Shown here: piece after piece, positions 18,027 through 26,704 of the stretch
Position numbering within the stretch: the first letter of the stretch is position 1
Layout: every line of letters starts with the position of its first letter
Assembly (NCBI GenBank): GCA_002811645.1
Contig: PDIP01000089.1
Span: 5,949 to 32,652, forward strand
Origin: Corallochytrium limacisporum
Lineage: Eukaryota; Opisthokonta
Length of the DNA: 26,704 bases
Direction of reading: 5' to 3'
Position numbers and translations under genes: made by a program
The notes under the pieces: model-generated
Databases searched by the model: none
The model's input: the letters and a program-made list of their open reading frames with translations, nothing else
Told to the model about the DNA's origin: nothing

Positions 18027-18737
18027 TTAAAATGGAATCACTTCTGCAGTGGCCCGCCATAGCAGCAGTGTGTGAGGACGGTGGTTCTTGTAGGCGTGCA
18101 CACGAGTCACCGTCTCATCCAACGTCCGCAGCACGGCACCATTGACATGCACGACGGGTGGATGGCTATCTATGTATGGGTTTGTTGTCGAGGTTGACAA
18201 TGATGATTGCTTAGGTGCTGTTGAAGGGTGATCACTGTCATCCTCGAACACCCCACTGTACGGTAACCTGTCTGCATCAGCGCCATCGATGCTCTGTGCC
18301 CCTCCAACAATCTCTACTACGTCGTTGACTACATAGCTGACTCCAATTAAGGGCACACTGGCCTGGTTCAAAGCTTGGATGGCTCCACGGCTGAAGCCAT
18401 ATTGTGACGTGGCCAGGATTCCAAGGGTCTTCTCCTTCAACGACAACAAGGATACAGCTCCAGCAAAATCCCGGACATGCATCGGTCCAAGTTTGTTGCC
18501 CATGAGCTTACATTGTACTGCCACATTCACTGCTCTAGTTTCATCCACCAAAGCTTCGGTTGCTTGCTTGGGACTGTACAAGCTTCCTATGATATCTAAC
18601 CCTTTGTCTCCAGCACCACCTGCACGATTCAGGTGGTACCAGTTTGTGCTGCTTAGTCTGCTCAATACAGCCTCCTCAAAAAGAGTTCCGGTGTATGTAA
18701 ACGCTTTTCCGGCTGCAAGCCAAGGAGCAACCGACAT
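18027..18737 (-). CDS. RRG7: RRG7-like protein (DUF2034, Mrr-type nuclease fold)
   Basis: A 236-residue protein from ATG 18737 (A at -3), close to the roughly 240 residues of yeast Rrg7. The fold is that of Mrr-type restriction endonucleases: a leading helix GTLFEEAVLSRL (17-28), GGAGDKGLDIIG (40-51) with Asp44 and Asp48, a strand ending VAVQCKL (72-78) with the Q-x-K pair Gln75/Lys77, and a later helix-strand (HVRDFAGAV, TLGILATSQYGFS). That is the D...(Q/E)xK metal-binding pattern. Yeast Rrg7 is needed for respiratory growth and found in mitochondria; a nuclease activity is inferred from the fold. The frame is open without an ATG back to a stop at 18891-18893. Upstream residues include arginines (PIRLITQRG), so a non-AUG start or upstream exon carrying a targeting peptide is possible. 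It is divergent to the ASNSD1-like gene. Confidence 0.8.
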   Translation of the reverse strand: MSVAPWLAAGKAFTYTGTLFEEAVLSRLSSTNWYHLNRAGGAGDKGLDIIGSLYSPKQATEALVDETRAVNVAVQCKLMGNKLGPMHVRDFAGAVSLLSLKEKTLGILATSQYGFSRGAIQALNQASVPLIGVSYVVNDVVEIVGGAQSIDGADADRLPYSGVFEDDSDHPSTAPKQSSLSTSTTNPYIDSHPPVVHVNGAVLRTLDETVTRVHAYKNHRPHTLLLWRATAEVIPF

Positions 18738-19469
18738 ACTGCGTGGCCGTCTTCCCGGCGGACTTTGCTCATTATCTTCGTCCTGCTTCTCGGCAAGCAA
18801 ACAGCCTCGTTGAGTGATCAGTCGTATGGGACACGCGCAGTCTACATACCTAGTAATGTAAATTGCACCTGTAGGTGTGGTTTGGCCAGCTCACCCTGGG
18901 AGTCCCGTGGCACAGGAAATGGGCTCTGTGATGCAGGTGCAATGTGCACACGTAGCACAAACCACCTGAAAGCCAAACAGTTTGAGAACCTTTCGCGCCA
19001 GTCGGATCCCCGTGCAGAAGAAAATTAGACTCCCTTTTATCTGCTACCCACGGTATGGAGGGAGAATTGGTTCTAGTCGGTCGCCCGTTGCGGGACCTCG
19101 TATAAGGAAGTACTGAGGCTCCCGAGGTGTGCTCACCTGCGACCAGATGGGGGATGGGCAAAAGCCCAGCATAGGAAGTGGGTGGGTCTCACTTCTCAGG
19201 GATTCGGGAGTAGCACCAGGCGGAACTGTCCAAGAGCAGCTGTGAAGCTATCTCATACGAGGCACCAATGACTTGCTCACAGCGAAGCCAATGCTCAAGG
19301 CGGTATTTTGGTTCCAAATTTGAAAGTGGAGTATCTGTAGCAAGTATGAATCTGCTGATAGTGATAGTAATGAGCATGTGGTCGACAAGCGGGTAGGACA
19401 CCACACGGGTGTAGTGTCTTCTCGTGCGTAGCGGATCACTGCGAGGCAAACAAAACAAAGTTTGTAAAA
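18738..19469. promoter_or_regulatory. Divergent intergenic region, RRG7-like / ASNSD1-like
   Basis: A 732-bp gap between divergent starts that must hold both promoters. A minus-strand frame extends the RRG7-like protein upstream to 18890. Overlapping minus-strand frames of 60-130 codons between 19189 and 19624 look like noise. No TATA or known operator was singled out. A minimal uORF (ATG TAA at about 18856) lies far upstream on the plus strand. Confidence 0.5.
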
Positions 19470-22400
19470 ATGTGCGGTATATTTCTGTGGGGAAGGTGCT
19501 GTCCGCGTGGAAAAGACTGCGCGCTAAAGGCTGACTTCGAGAACAGTGACCTCTGGAAGAGATATGCAGAGAAGTATTCAAAAGAGTTGGACTGGGATCC
19601 TTTCAGTGGGCTCTCTGCCGGCATCAGTCCGACTTTTCTGCGGGAAATGCTGCAGCGGCGGGGTCCTGATTACAATGGAAAGGTCTGTAAAACTGTGCAA
19701 GGAGGAGGGGTACTCTTTGCAGAGGCCACGGTGTTAGCTCTCCGTGGACCCCTGGCGGAGGCCAAGGAGGGCCAAGCTCTGCCAACACCCCCTTCAACAG
19801 AGCAGATTGAGGAGAAAGATGCGGTCAAGGATCTGACTAAACCCCTGAACAATATGCAAATCACTTCAGAACCTCTGGTGGAAGAGAATGAAGACGAAGA
19901 GTGGAATGAAAGAATTCCAGAAGACGCGGATGACGACCAAACTCCTAGATCTGTCGGGCCAGCCGTGTCCTTTGAAAACATTGATATTGACATTAACATT
20001 CCCAAGCAAATGGAAGATGACATCAAACCCACAGGTGACGTCATGTATCAGCCCAGGGCATTGGATGACAAAGGTTCTTTTTTCATGTGGAATGGTGAGA
20101 TCTATGATGGCGTTCTCCTACCAGAAGATGATGAAAGCGACACAGACGCCATTGCGCGCGCAATGAGGGCTATAGCCCAGCGCCCGGATGCTGTAGAGGC
20201 TGCATTGAGCCGTGTCATTGCTGGTATTCGAGGCCCTTTTGCATTTGTCTTTTACCACGCCGGCAAGGGTCGTTTGTACTACGGTCGGGATGTCCTGGGG
20301 AGAAGGTCGCTTTTGCTGGCAGTGCGAAGACCATACGAAGAAGCGCTGGATGCGGCTGCCCGTGAGTTCCAGGACTCCGGCCTAGCCTATGAAATTATGC
20401 AGCAACATCAACAGAGTCATGAGGAGCAGATTCGTACACAGGACAAGTACGACAGTCACAGTAGCCTGGAGCTGCCTGATCCTGCCAGTGTGTACGTCAA
20501 ACAACAGCAGAGGGTACGGGAGCAGCATGAAAAAGAGATCCAGCAATTTAATGAGGCCATTGGCAGAAAGGGGCCACTTCCGCAGCCTGGAGCACCACTG
20601 CAGCATTCAACAAGTATGCTGGACACTCGACAGTTGGCTATGCAGGCGCGTTTGAATGCCATCATGGACGCGAATCAGAGTCATCGAGAGTTGGGGTCTG
20701 CATATCAGTACATGCCTCACCATCAATACCAGCATGCCCTCAGTATGCACCGCACCTTGTCCACTGGCAACGCAGCAGGATCTGAAAGCATGGAAAATAT
20801 CAATACCATCACGCTCAGGAGAGACACCACGGCGCCTGCAGATGTCGGTGCCACGGCCACCCATGAGCAGTCACATTACATGTTTGATGCTCTGGAGGAA
20901 GCAAGACGGGCATCGTTGAAAAAGGATGTGGAGGAAGTATTGGGTTTGACTCAGGATGAACCGGATGACCAGGATCGCAAGTCCAACCACGGAGGCGATA
21001 GTCAACCGAATTCTCGGCATGGTATGGGATCACCGACGTTGACATCTGCAAAGTCACCCGCCTCACCCCCGGGTCTGAAGAAAGCTGCTGAGCTGCCACG
21101 GTCCAAAAGAGCCATGTTCAGCATTGGCAATGATCTTCTAGACGAGGTGGAGGACTTGGATGATGTCGATGAGGCGAAACCCGCGGATGAGGATTCAATG
21201 GCTACCATCGGTCTGTCCGAGGAACCCGGTACAACCCATGGGCATGGGCTTGAAGGTCTCGATGCTCTACGCCTTGGTTTGCCGCGTCAGAACTCGATTG
21301 GCCGACTGCGTCGTGGTATGCAATCACCTGTTCCTCCGAGGTCTGTTGCGTCTTTGAGCTCTGCCGGTCAGGTCATTGAAGAAATGGAAAAGGACGAATG
21401 GCTGGCATGGCGATTGCGCGGTGGTGGCAATCTGAATCATTTCCACGCAAAGGGTGCGGGCTCAATCATTTCCGCCAGCGGTGCTGGGGGTGGTGGAGGC
21501 GGTGGTGGCATGTATATGGACGAAGAGCAAGTATTGCTGAGCGAGGCAGAGCGGGCGTTTCGTCAAGTTGTGGAGGAGCACTTGAACTTTGGCTACGGCT
21601 TGCCTCCTGAAGAGATTTGTCTGGCCAGTGTATGTCCGCCGCAGGTGGCACCATTCACAGAGGGCAGCACACAAGAGAACAGTGGGGCCGATCTGGCTCA
21701 AGTTGAGGAGGAACAGTTGGTAAGGGCAAACACTGCTCCCGACATGTTTGGATCTGCCTTGGGCAGAGAAGATTCGACATCTGGGCCCTCGCAGGCACCG
21801 GCGCTTGTGGCTCCATGGTGGGCAAACGAGCTTGAGGACATGGCAGGTCAAGAAGGTGGTAAGGATTTCGCGCATGATGCAGCAGTGGCAAGTCCACCGC
21901 CCTTCGGATCGGATGGTCATAGCCCGATCCATGCCACATCCAAGACGGATGTGATGGAGGAGAACGATGAATTTGCGCGTAGCGTCGCTAAGATTGACGA
22001 TGTGGTCCACGACATCCCAGTCGGAGAGAGCGGTTGCGCGGTCCAGGCGGATCCCGAGGAAACCGGAAATGCGCCCGACATCGTGAAAGATAGTCAGACA
22101 GCCGGAGAGGCTGGCGCCAGTTTCCAGCACAACAATTCGCCCGCTGCCCCGGAGACGCTGTGGAAGGAGGTGCCGGCGGATGGCATATATTGGATAGATC
22201 TGACCAAGGCGGGCATGCCCGAAGGACGCATTCCGTGGGGCAGCAGCCGCTTGCCTACTCCGGCGCCAGTGTCCGCAGCTGGGGCGCTCAAGGCACTGGC
22301 CCACGCGCAGTCGTCTCTGGAAGCGCCGACCAGCACGGACAGTGCAGCCATTTCTCTGCTGCGTGCTCTGAGCACAGCTGTGAAACGTCGTGTTCGGTCA

Positions 22401-24002
22401 TTGAGCTCTGTGTGGCAACGCGATTTCGGTGTGCTTTACAGCGGTGGGCTTGACTCAACCCTGCTCACCGCACTTGCTATCGAAGTCCTGGCCACTCCGA
22501 AGAGCCGTGCAAGTCCTCTGCCACCGCCACCAGTGGATGAAATCTTCAAGAACGCCCTCTGGCAGGCCCCAGAGAAGAAACGGTACCGCATCTCAGGGCT
22601 CAACAATGATCAGGGGCTGAAGGTCCGCACTGATGATGAATTCATCCCCGATCGGGACGAGAACGAAAGCTTCAGTCGAAACGTTGGTGTTGAAGAGTGC
22701 AGCCTGGCCGTTGCAGAGAGTCCGTTTAACAATCCGTCTGGCCCACATGTCAATCCACCGATCCTACATTTACTCAATGTTGCGTTCGGGTCAAAGGCGA
22801 AAGGCATTGACCCGTGGAATGCGCCGGACCGTCGTACTGCACTCATCTCCTTTGCTGAGCTGGCCGTGTATGCGGCAGAGAGTGACATGAACAACCATCG
22901 TCTCGTGCTCTGGCTCATCGACATTGACGAGGATGAAGTAAAACAGGGCGAAGCTCACGTCCGGCGCCTGATACGGCCAAAGACAACCTTCATGGACCTC
23001 AGCATTGGCACTGCGCTCTGGTTTGCGTCCCGCGGCATCGGTGCGCCATATGTGGCCGACGTTGCTGTGGCACGCGAGATTCACGACCGCTTACTCATGA
23101 AGGCTGCGCGCGAGCAACAGGCGGAGCGCCTGAAGGAGCTTGAAGAGAAGAAGCGCCGCCGCCAGCAGCGAGAGGAAGAACGGCAGCGGCGCAGAGCGGG
23201 CGGGGCTGCACCAGCGGACGCCGCAGTGACGGCAGCACCTCCAGACCTCGCGACCGAGACGCCAGAGGCCAAGAAGCAGCGTCTATCTCGCGAGAAGGAG
23301 CAGCGTAAGGCAGAAGAAAAGGCCCGAAAGGCGGCGGAGCGCAAGAAGCGCGAGGAAGAGCGCGCCGAGGAGCAGGAAATGGACGCATTGCTACTGCGCG
23401 TACTGATTCCCGCCAGCGCAGAGGGCAATGAACTACCCTCGACGAGGAAGTCAAGGTCACAGGGGACAACGACTCAAGTAGAGAAATCATCGGGGGCGGG
23501 AAAAGCTGATCCGACGAAGCCTGCTAAACTGACCTCCTTTGCGTACACCCACGAAGATCCCCAGCAGCGTTGCCCCGCGCGTGTCCTTCTGTCCGGCCTG
23601 GGTGCGGATGAGTGCCACGGTGGCTACAGTCGGCATCGCAGTGCCTGGCAGCAGGGCGGTGAGTACGCGCTCGCCGAAGAGCTGCGTTATGATCTCTCCC
23701 GCATAGCCGACCGCAATCTGGGCCGGGATGATCGCGTTGTGAGCGACCATGGTCGCGAAGTGCGGTACCCATTTCTCGATGAAGAAGTTCTAACAGTCAC
23801 GGCGACCATCGGAGTCGGTCTGCGCTGCAACTTCGACCAGCCTCGTGGACACGGTGAGAAACGTCTGTTGCGCCGACTTGCGCGTGACTACGGCATGCTC
23901 CAATGTGCAATTGAACCGAAGCGGGCCATTCAATTCGGCACTCGCTTCAACAAGCTACAACCGCAAGGGGTCACCGGCACCACAGAACTGGGCAGTTTGT
24001 AG
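19470..24002 (+). CDS. ASNSD1: ASNSD1-type asparagine synthetase domain protein, very large
   Basis: A 1510-residue intron-less frame from ATG 19470 (A at -3). It starts MCGIF, giving the Cys2 of class II glutamine amidotransferases; the glutaminase half runs to about 290 (GRLYYGRDVLGRRSLLL near 268-284). The synthetase half resumes at about 895 (EVPADGIYWIDL) and has the PP-loop SGGLDS at 991-996 and the second signature LLSGLGADECHGGYSRHR at about 1373-1390, then RNLGRDDRVVSDHGRE, RYPFLDE and PKRAIQFGTRFNK near the end. These are ASNSD1-specific rather than plain AsnB motifs. Relatives are usually about 550-650 residues. The excess is a roughly 600-residue Gln/His- and acid-rich linker (about 290-895) and a Lys/Glu/Arg coiled coil (about 1210-1303) inside the synthetase half. 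Whether the family makes asparagine is unsettled. Confidence 0.9.
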   Translation: MCGIFLWGRCCPRGKDCALKADFENSDLWKRYAEKYSKELDWDPFSGLSAGISPTFLREMLQRRGPDYNGKVCKTVQGGGVLFAEATVLALRGPLAEAKEGQALPTPPSTEQIEEKDAVKDLTKPLNNMQITSEPLVEENEDEEWNERIPEDADDDQTPRSVGPAVSFENIDIDINIPKQMEDDIKPTGDVMYQPRALDDKGSFFMWNGEIYDGVLLPEDDESDTDAIARAMRAIAQRPDAVEAALSRVIAGIRGPFAFVFYHAGKGRLYYGRDVLGRRSLLLAVRRPYEEALDAAAREFQDSGLAYEIMQQHQQSHEEQIRTQDKYDSHSSLELPDPASVYVKQQQRVREQHEKEIQQFNEAIGRKGPLPQPGAPLQHSTSMLDTRQLAMQARLNAIMDANQSHRELGSAYQYMPHHQYQHALSMHRTLSTGNAAGSESMENINTITLRRDTTAPADVGATATHEQSHYMFDALEEARRASLKKDVEEVLGLTQDEPDDQDRKSNHGGDSQPNSRHGMGSPTLTSAKSPASPPGLKKAAELPRSKRAMFSIGNDLLDEVEDLDDVDEAKPADEDSMATIGLSEEPGTTHGHGLEGLDALRLGLPRQNSIGRLRRGMQSPVPPRSVASLSSAGQVIEEMEKDEWLAWRLRGGGNLNHFHAKGAGSIISASGAGGGGGGGGMYMDEEQVLLSEAERAFRQVVEEHLNFGYGLPPEEICLASVCPPQVAPFTEGSTQENSGADLAQVEEEQLVRANTAPDMFGSALGREDSTSGPSQAPALVAPWWANELEDMAGQEGGKDFAHDAAVASPPPFGSDGHSPIHATSKTDVMEENDEFARSVAKIDDVVHDIPVGESGCAVQADPEETGNAPDIVKDSQTAGEAGASFQHNNSPAAPETLWKEVPADGIYWIDLTKAGMPEGRIPWGSSRLPTPAPVSAAGALKALAHAQSSLEAPTSTDSAAISLLRALSTAVKRRVRSLSSVWQRDFGVLYSGGLDSTLLTALAIEVLATPKSRASPLPPPPVDEIFKNALWQAPEKKRYRISGLNNDQGLKVRTDDEFIPDRDENESFSRNVGVEECSLAVAESPFNNPSGPHVNPPILHLLNVAFGSKAKGIDPWNAPDRRTALISFAELAVYAAESDMNNHRLVLWLIDIDEDEVKQGEAHVRRLIRPKTTFMDLSIGTALWFASRGIGAPYVADVAVAREIHDRLLMKAAREQQAERLKELEEKKRRRQQREEERQRRRAGGAAPADAAVTAAPPDLATETPEAKKQRLSREKEQRKAEEKARKAAERKKREEERAEEQEMDALLLRVLIPASAEGNELPSTRKSRSQGTTTQVEKSSGAGKADPTKPAKLTSFAYTHEDPQQRCPARVLLSGLGADECHGGYSRHRSAWQQGGEYALAEELRYDLSRIADRNLGRDDRVVSDHGREVRYPFLDEEVLTVTATIGVGLRCNFDQPRGHGEKRLLRRLARDYGMLQCAIEPKRAIQFGTRFNKLQPQGVTGTTELGSL

Positions 24003-24210
24003 CCGTAAGCTAGGAAAATAGAATCAGTAATCAAACGTGTGAGCGTGGTGGTTCATAGTGTTCATACAATGTATAATGAAAGAGCTGGTGAGGACGATCT
24101 GGTGAGGAACGCGATCTACACGCTCGGCTTTGTCCAATTCAATGGAGTATTCGTGAAAGCCAATTGAGCCAAAGTTCATACACCGATTCAGCAGTTCTCA
24201 GTGACTTCGC

Positions 24211-24921
24211 CTATTTCTTCTTCTTCTTGCCGCCTGCACCGGCTGCGGCACCTGCCCCGGCGGCGGCACCGGCAGCGGCACCTGCACCTGTCGATCCCGA
24301 TGCATTGCCTGCACCGCCACCGCCAAACATGTTGGCCATCATTGTACCCATGTCTGGTGCCTGATTCATGAGGTTGTTCCGCTGCATCTCCCGCTTCTCT
24401 TCTTCGGTAAGTCCCTCCGTCATCATGGGCATGATGTACATAATACCCATGGAGAATGCCATGAGCAAGACCATCGGATTCATAAGCAGTCCGATTGGAT
24501 TGAATCCAGGGCGTGGCTTGAAATATTCACTCTTTGCGTTTGGCCTGATGATGGTAAACCCATCTCTGACAGGCAAGTCAATAGTGAAAGGGAGCACGGA
24601 GTCTGTTGGCTGGATCTTCGCGGTGTGCGACTTGGCATTGGCAGTCACCTCCAAGGGCATAAATGTGTACTGAGGATGATAGATCGTCATTGTAGACTTG
24701 CCCACAGCAACATCTGAAATGTGCAACTCCCCCGCACTGTCTGGACCGGGCTGGCGTTCGCCGTTCAGAAATATGCTAAGCATGTTCAGGTCTGTACCTT
24801 GGTTGGCGTCCACCGGGAGCTCAAACTTGAGGTGCAGGGACATCAAGGGCTGATTCATACCCAATATGCACTCAAGGAGCACGAGGAGCACCGCTGACCA
24901 GAGGTTTGTGTGTAACCGCAT
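24211..24921 (-). CDS. EMC7: ER membrane protein complex subunit 7
   Basis: A 236-residue protein from ATG 24921. It has a signal peptide (about 1-21, hydrophobic core LWSAVLLVLLECILG), a lumenal beta-sandwich (about 25-130), then the family junction SEYFKPRPGFNPIGLLMNPM (131-150) leading into one transmembrane helix (about 148-167). A cytosolic helix follows (LTEEEKREMQRNN). Length and order match EMC7, a subunit of the EMC insertase that places tail-anchored and multi-pass proteins in the ER membrane. The tail is an Ala/Gly repeat (201-231) ending in five lysines; the C-terminal dilysine could act in ER retrieval. Simple-repeat coding makes this tail prone to length change. It is convergent with the ASNSD1-like gene, 208 bp between stops. 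Confidence 0.93.
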   Translation of the reverse strand: MRLHTNLWSAVLLVLLECILGMNQPLMSLHLKFELPVDANQGTDLNMLSIFLNGERQPGPDSAGELHISDVAVGKSTMTIYHPQYTFMPLEVTANAKSHTAKIQPTDSVLPFTIDLPVRDGFTIIRPNAKSEYFKPRPGFNPIGLLMNPMVLLMAFSMGIMYIMPMMTEGLTEEEKREMQRNNLMNQAPDMGTMMANMFGGGGAGNASGSTGAGAAAGAAAGAGAAAGAGGKKKKK

Positions 24922-25199
24922 GATAAGTTTACCAGTTTCTTAAGTTCTCCCTGGCTACTCCCATCGATCGGTTGGGTCCAAGAGAACACGGCACATTGGC
25001 ATCTGCCATTTGGAGACAGTTATCCGTAGTCTCTATTATACCAAACTGGTGAAAACTGGTCTATTTTCCTATCAGTATGATGATGCCAATATCGCATGAA
25101 TACAGAATACAACGTACCAGCAAACAACGGAATACACGAAATGGGCAACAATAGGGCTGCTCTACTCGTACCCGGGTTATTCTTTTTGTTATGCACAGG

Positions 25200-25345
25200 C
25201 CCCCCCCCCGCGGGAGGCCCCTGGCCCGTCTCACTCACTCCCAACACTCCCCCACCGCCTCCCCCTGGTTCTCCCCTCTCCTTCCCTTCCCGGTCTGTCT
25301 TGCCTGGGGCCCTCCGAATGGTGCCCCTCCCCCCGCCTCCCCAGT
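25200..25345 (+). repeat. C-rich low-complexity tract with GC hairpin
   Basis: Starts with a run of C followed by GCGGGAGGCCCCTGGCCC, then repeated CCTCCC/CCCCAC blocks. It is strongly strand-asymmetric and similar in composition to the tracts beside the assembly gap. Confidence 0.6.
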
Positions 25346-25435
25346 GCCAACACATCAGCAGCCACTGCCGCCCGCTACGCTAGAGCCAGCGCTACGTTTT
25401 CCTCGTCCTCCAGCTCGGCCCCTTTGCTTGCCACT

Positions 25436-25453
25436 CACACACACACACACACA
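25436..25453 (+). repeat. CA microsatellite
   Basis: Nine CA dinucleotides in a row, followed by an interrupted ACACACC. Confidence 0.9.
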
Positions 25454-26081
25454 ACACACCTCGCTCTCTTTTACACGCTCATATTCTCTATATTCCGTGA
25501 ATCATAATTGGAAATATTCCAGAGGTCTCCCAAGAAAATAGGCCCCCTATCACCGACCCCAAAACCCCCTCTCCCTGGCCGGTACCGACTTCACCTTTTT
25601 CTATTGTGTGCCCCTACTACCCACCCACCTCCCTCTCCATTTCCTTTGCCCCGGGGAATGAGAAGAGAGGGGTAGGCGATAATGAACTTGCGCTTTGAAA
25701 GAGTCTGGCCTGGCTGCAGGGACTCAGGTCAAGCACGAGTTACGGAGCTGGCCTGGCCCCTTTTGTTTCCTCCTTCCTTCTTTCGGGAAATCACCGTGTT
25801 TTCTTTGTTAGCTATGAGTTCGCTGTGTCGGTGGAGTACTGTGCGTACCCGGCGGGTGGTTGCTGTTGGGAAAAGGGAAGCTGAAGAAGGCGAGCCGTAG
25901 GGGAAGGGGGCGGTCAGGTATTCTGGGGCCATTTTTTTCTCTATTTCGTTCCGTGTTTCCGTGATTGCGTATTATTGGCACGCGACACCTGCCCTTTCGT
26001 TTTTTTTTTCTGTTTGGCGGAGGGTGAGGGTTGGCGTTCTAACTGCCAGCCTCTGCCGAGGACACCCGGTTAGCTGGACAT

Positions 26082-26082
<1 letters not shown>

Positions 26083-26142
<60 letters not shown>

Positions 26143-26176
26143 CTCTCCCTCTCTCTCGCTCCCTCCCTCTCTCCCC
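26083..26176 (+). repeat. CT microsatellite
   Basis: About 28 uninterrupted CT units (26083-26139) followed by an interrupted CT/CCCT tract to about 26176. A shorter CT/CCCT tract recurs at about 26344-26369. Confidence 0.95.
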
Positions 26177-26704
26177 TATCTATCAAAGTGCGGTGGATGG
26201 GATCCACATCTCGTGCTCGTACCAATAAGCACGGGACAACAACTCTGTGGTACGAAAAAGTAGTTTCAAAGCACAAGGGCGAACAAAGAGAGATGATCGA
26301 AGCCGGGACCGAGAGCTTGCCTTTTCCCCGCGATTAGCCCCTCGCTCTCTCTCTCTCCCTCCCTCCCTCGACGCCTGCGTTGGTAATTACACACCGTCAC
26401 ATGCCTTTGGGCTCGGCTGGCTTTATGGTATCGCGGGATACAGACCCTCCCTATCACCTATCGGTGTCTCTCCACTGCAGAAATCCCTCTGTTTTGGCCC
26501 TGATGAGTACAAAACACTTATCACCTGAGACCGAATCGATCCGTATCGCCATAGAAATTACTAAAGAGAAGGAAAAAGGGAAAGAAAAGACCAAAATCAC
26601 ACAGAGAAACTGATAAAGAAGGCAATACCGAGCCCACATCGAGAGCCTGGTCCCGCAAACGATGAGACTGGCCGGCTGGAATGTACGGTGCTCCAAAAAA
26701 AAAA

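Larger units (their letters stand above)
24922..26704. other. Low-complexity gene-free end of the window
   Basis: No gene is recognised. The start should carry the EMC7 promoter. From about 25190 the plus strand is pyrimidine-rich, with C-runs and CCTCCC blocks, then CA and CT microsatellites (listed separately). All frames here are composed of these repeats. The window ends CTCCAAAAAAAAAA. No telomeric TTAGGG-type repeat is present. Confidence 0.6.

Noticed and set aside
21462-22304. 280-codon minus-strand frame
   Set aside because: Antisense to the continuous ASNSD1-like frame; no motif of its own.
25961-26337. Frames encoding long Ser-Leu or Arg-Glu repeats
   Set aside because: Translations of the CT microsatellite, not genes.
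1-26704. CRISPR array, bacterial operon, prophage or transposon with recognisable transposase
   Set aside because: No regularly spaced repeats with unique spacers, no operon spacing, and no transposase, integrase or reverse-transcriptase motifs seen in any frame.

Overview
The window is nuclear DNA from a eukaryote, most likely a fungus. Its genes are intron-less or intron-poor, stand on both strands without operons, and encode eukaryote-specific proteins: a Rix1/PELP1-like ribosome-assembly factor, the TFIIH p34/Tfb4 subunit, an Sis1-type class B J-protein, an ASNSD1-type asparagine-synthetase paralogue and ER membrane complex subunit EMC7. A protein of the RRG7/DUF2034 family, which I know only from fungi, is the best lineage clue. 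G+C is near 50%, with large low-complexity tracts. An early-diverging or filamentous fungus is my guess; nothing here fixes the species.

Layout. 1-2593: no convincing gene; a 16-bp minisatellite and a GC hairpin. 2594-6663: a convergent pair, Rix1/PELP1-like (+) and a CocE/NonD-type serine hydrolase (-), 83 bp apart at their 3' ends. 6664-14091: a 7.4-kb gene-poor stretch with simple repeats, GC-rich hairpins, a 221-base assembly gap, two unassigned ORFs of about 180-200 codons and, at 11453-11986, a probable two-exon gene for a small coiled-coil protein. 14092-15674: a second convergent pair, a small multi-pass membrane protein (+) and TFB4 (-). 16257-18737: J-protein and RRG7-like gene, both on the minus strand. 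The J-protein upstream region holds a perfect four-unit heat-shock element and a start-overlapping uORF. 19470-24921: a third convergent pair, an unusually large ASNSD1-like gene of 1510 codons (+) and EMC7 (-). 24922-26704: no gene seen; polypyrimidine tracts and CA and CT microsatellites, ending in a short A run.

The neighbours are housekeeping genes of unrelated pathways (60S ribosome assembly, transcription/repair, proteostasis, mitochondrial respiration, ER membrane insertion) and do not form a pathway cluster. The clearest second looks are the heat-shock control region and start choice of the J-protein gene, the roughly 600-residue linker and the charged coiled coil inside the ASNSD1-like protein, the spliced gene hidden in the gene-poor stretch, and a dispersed GC-hairpin/G-run motif. 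I found no convincing evidence of a wholly new system.
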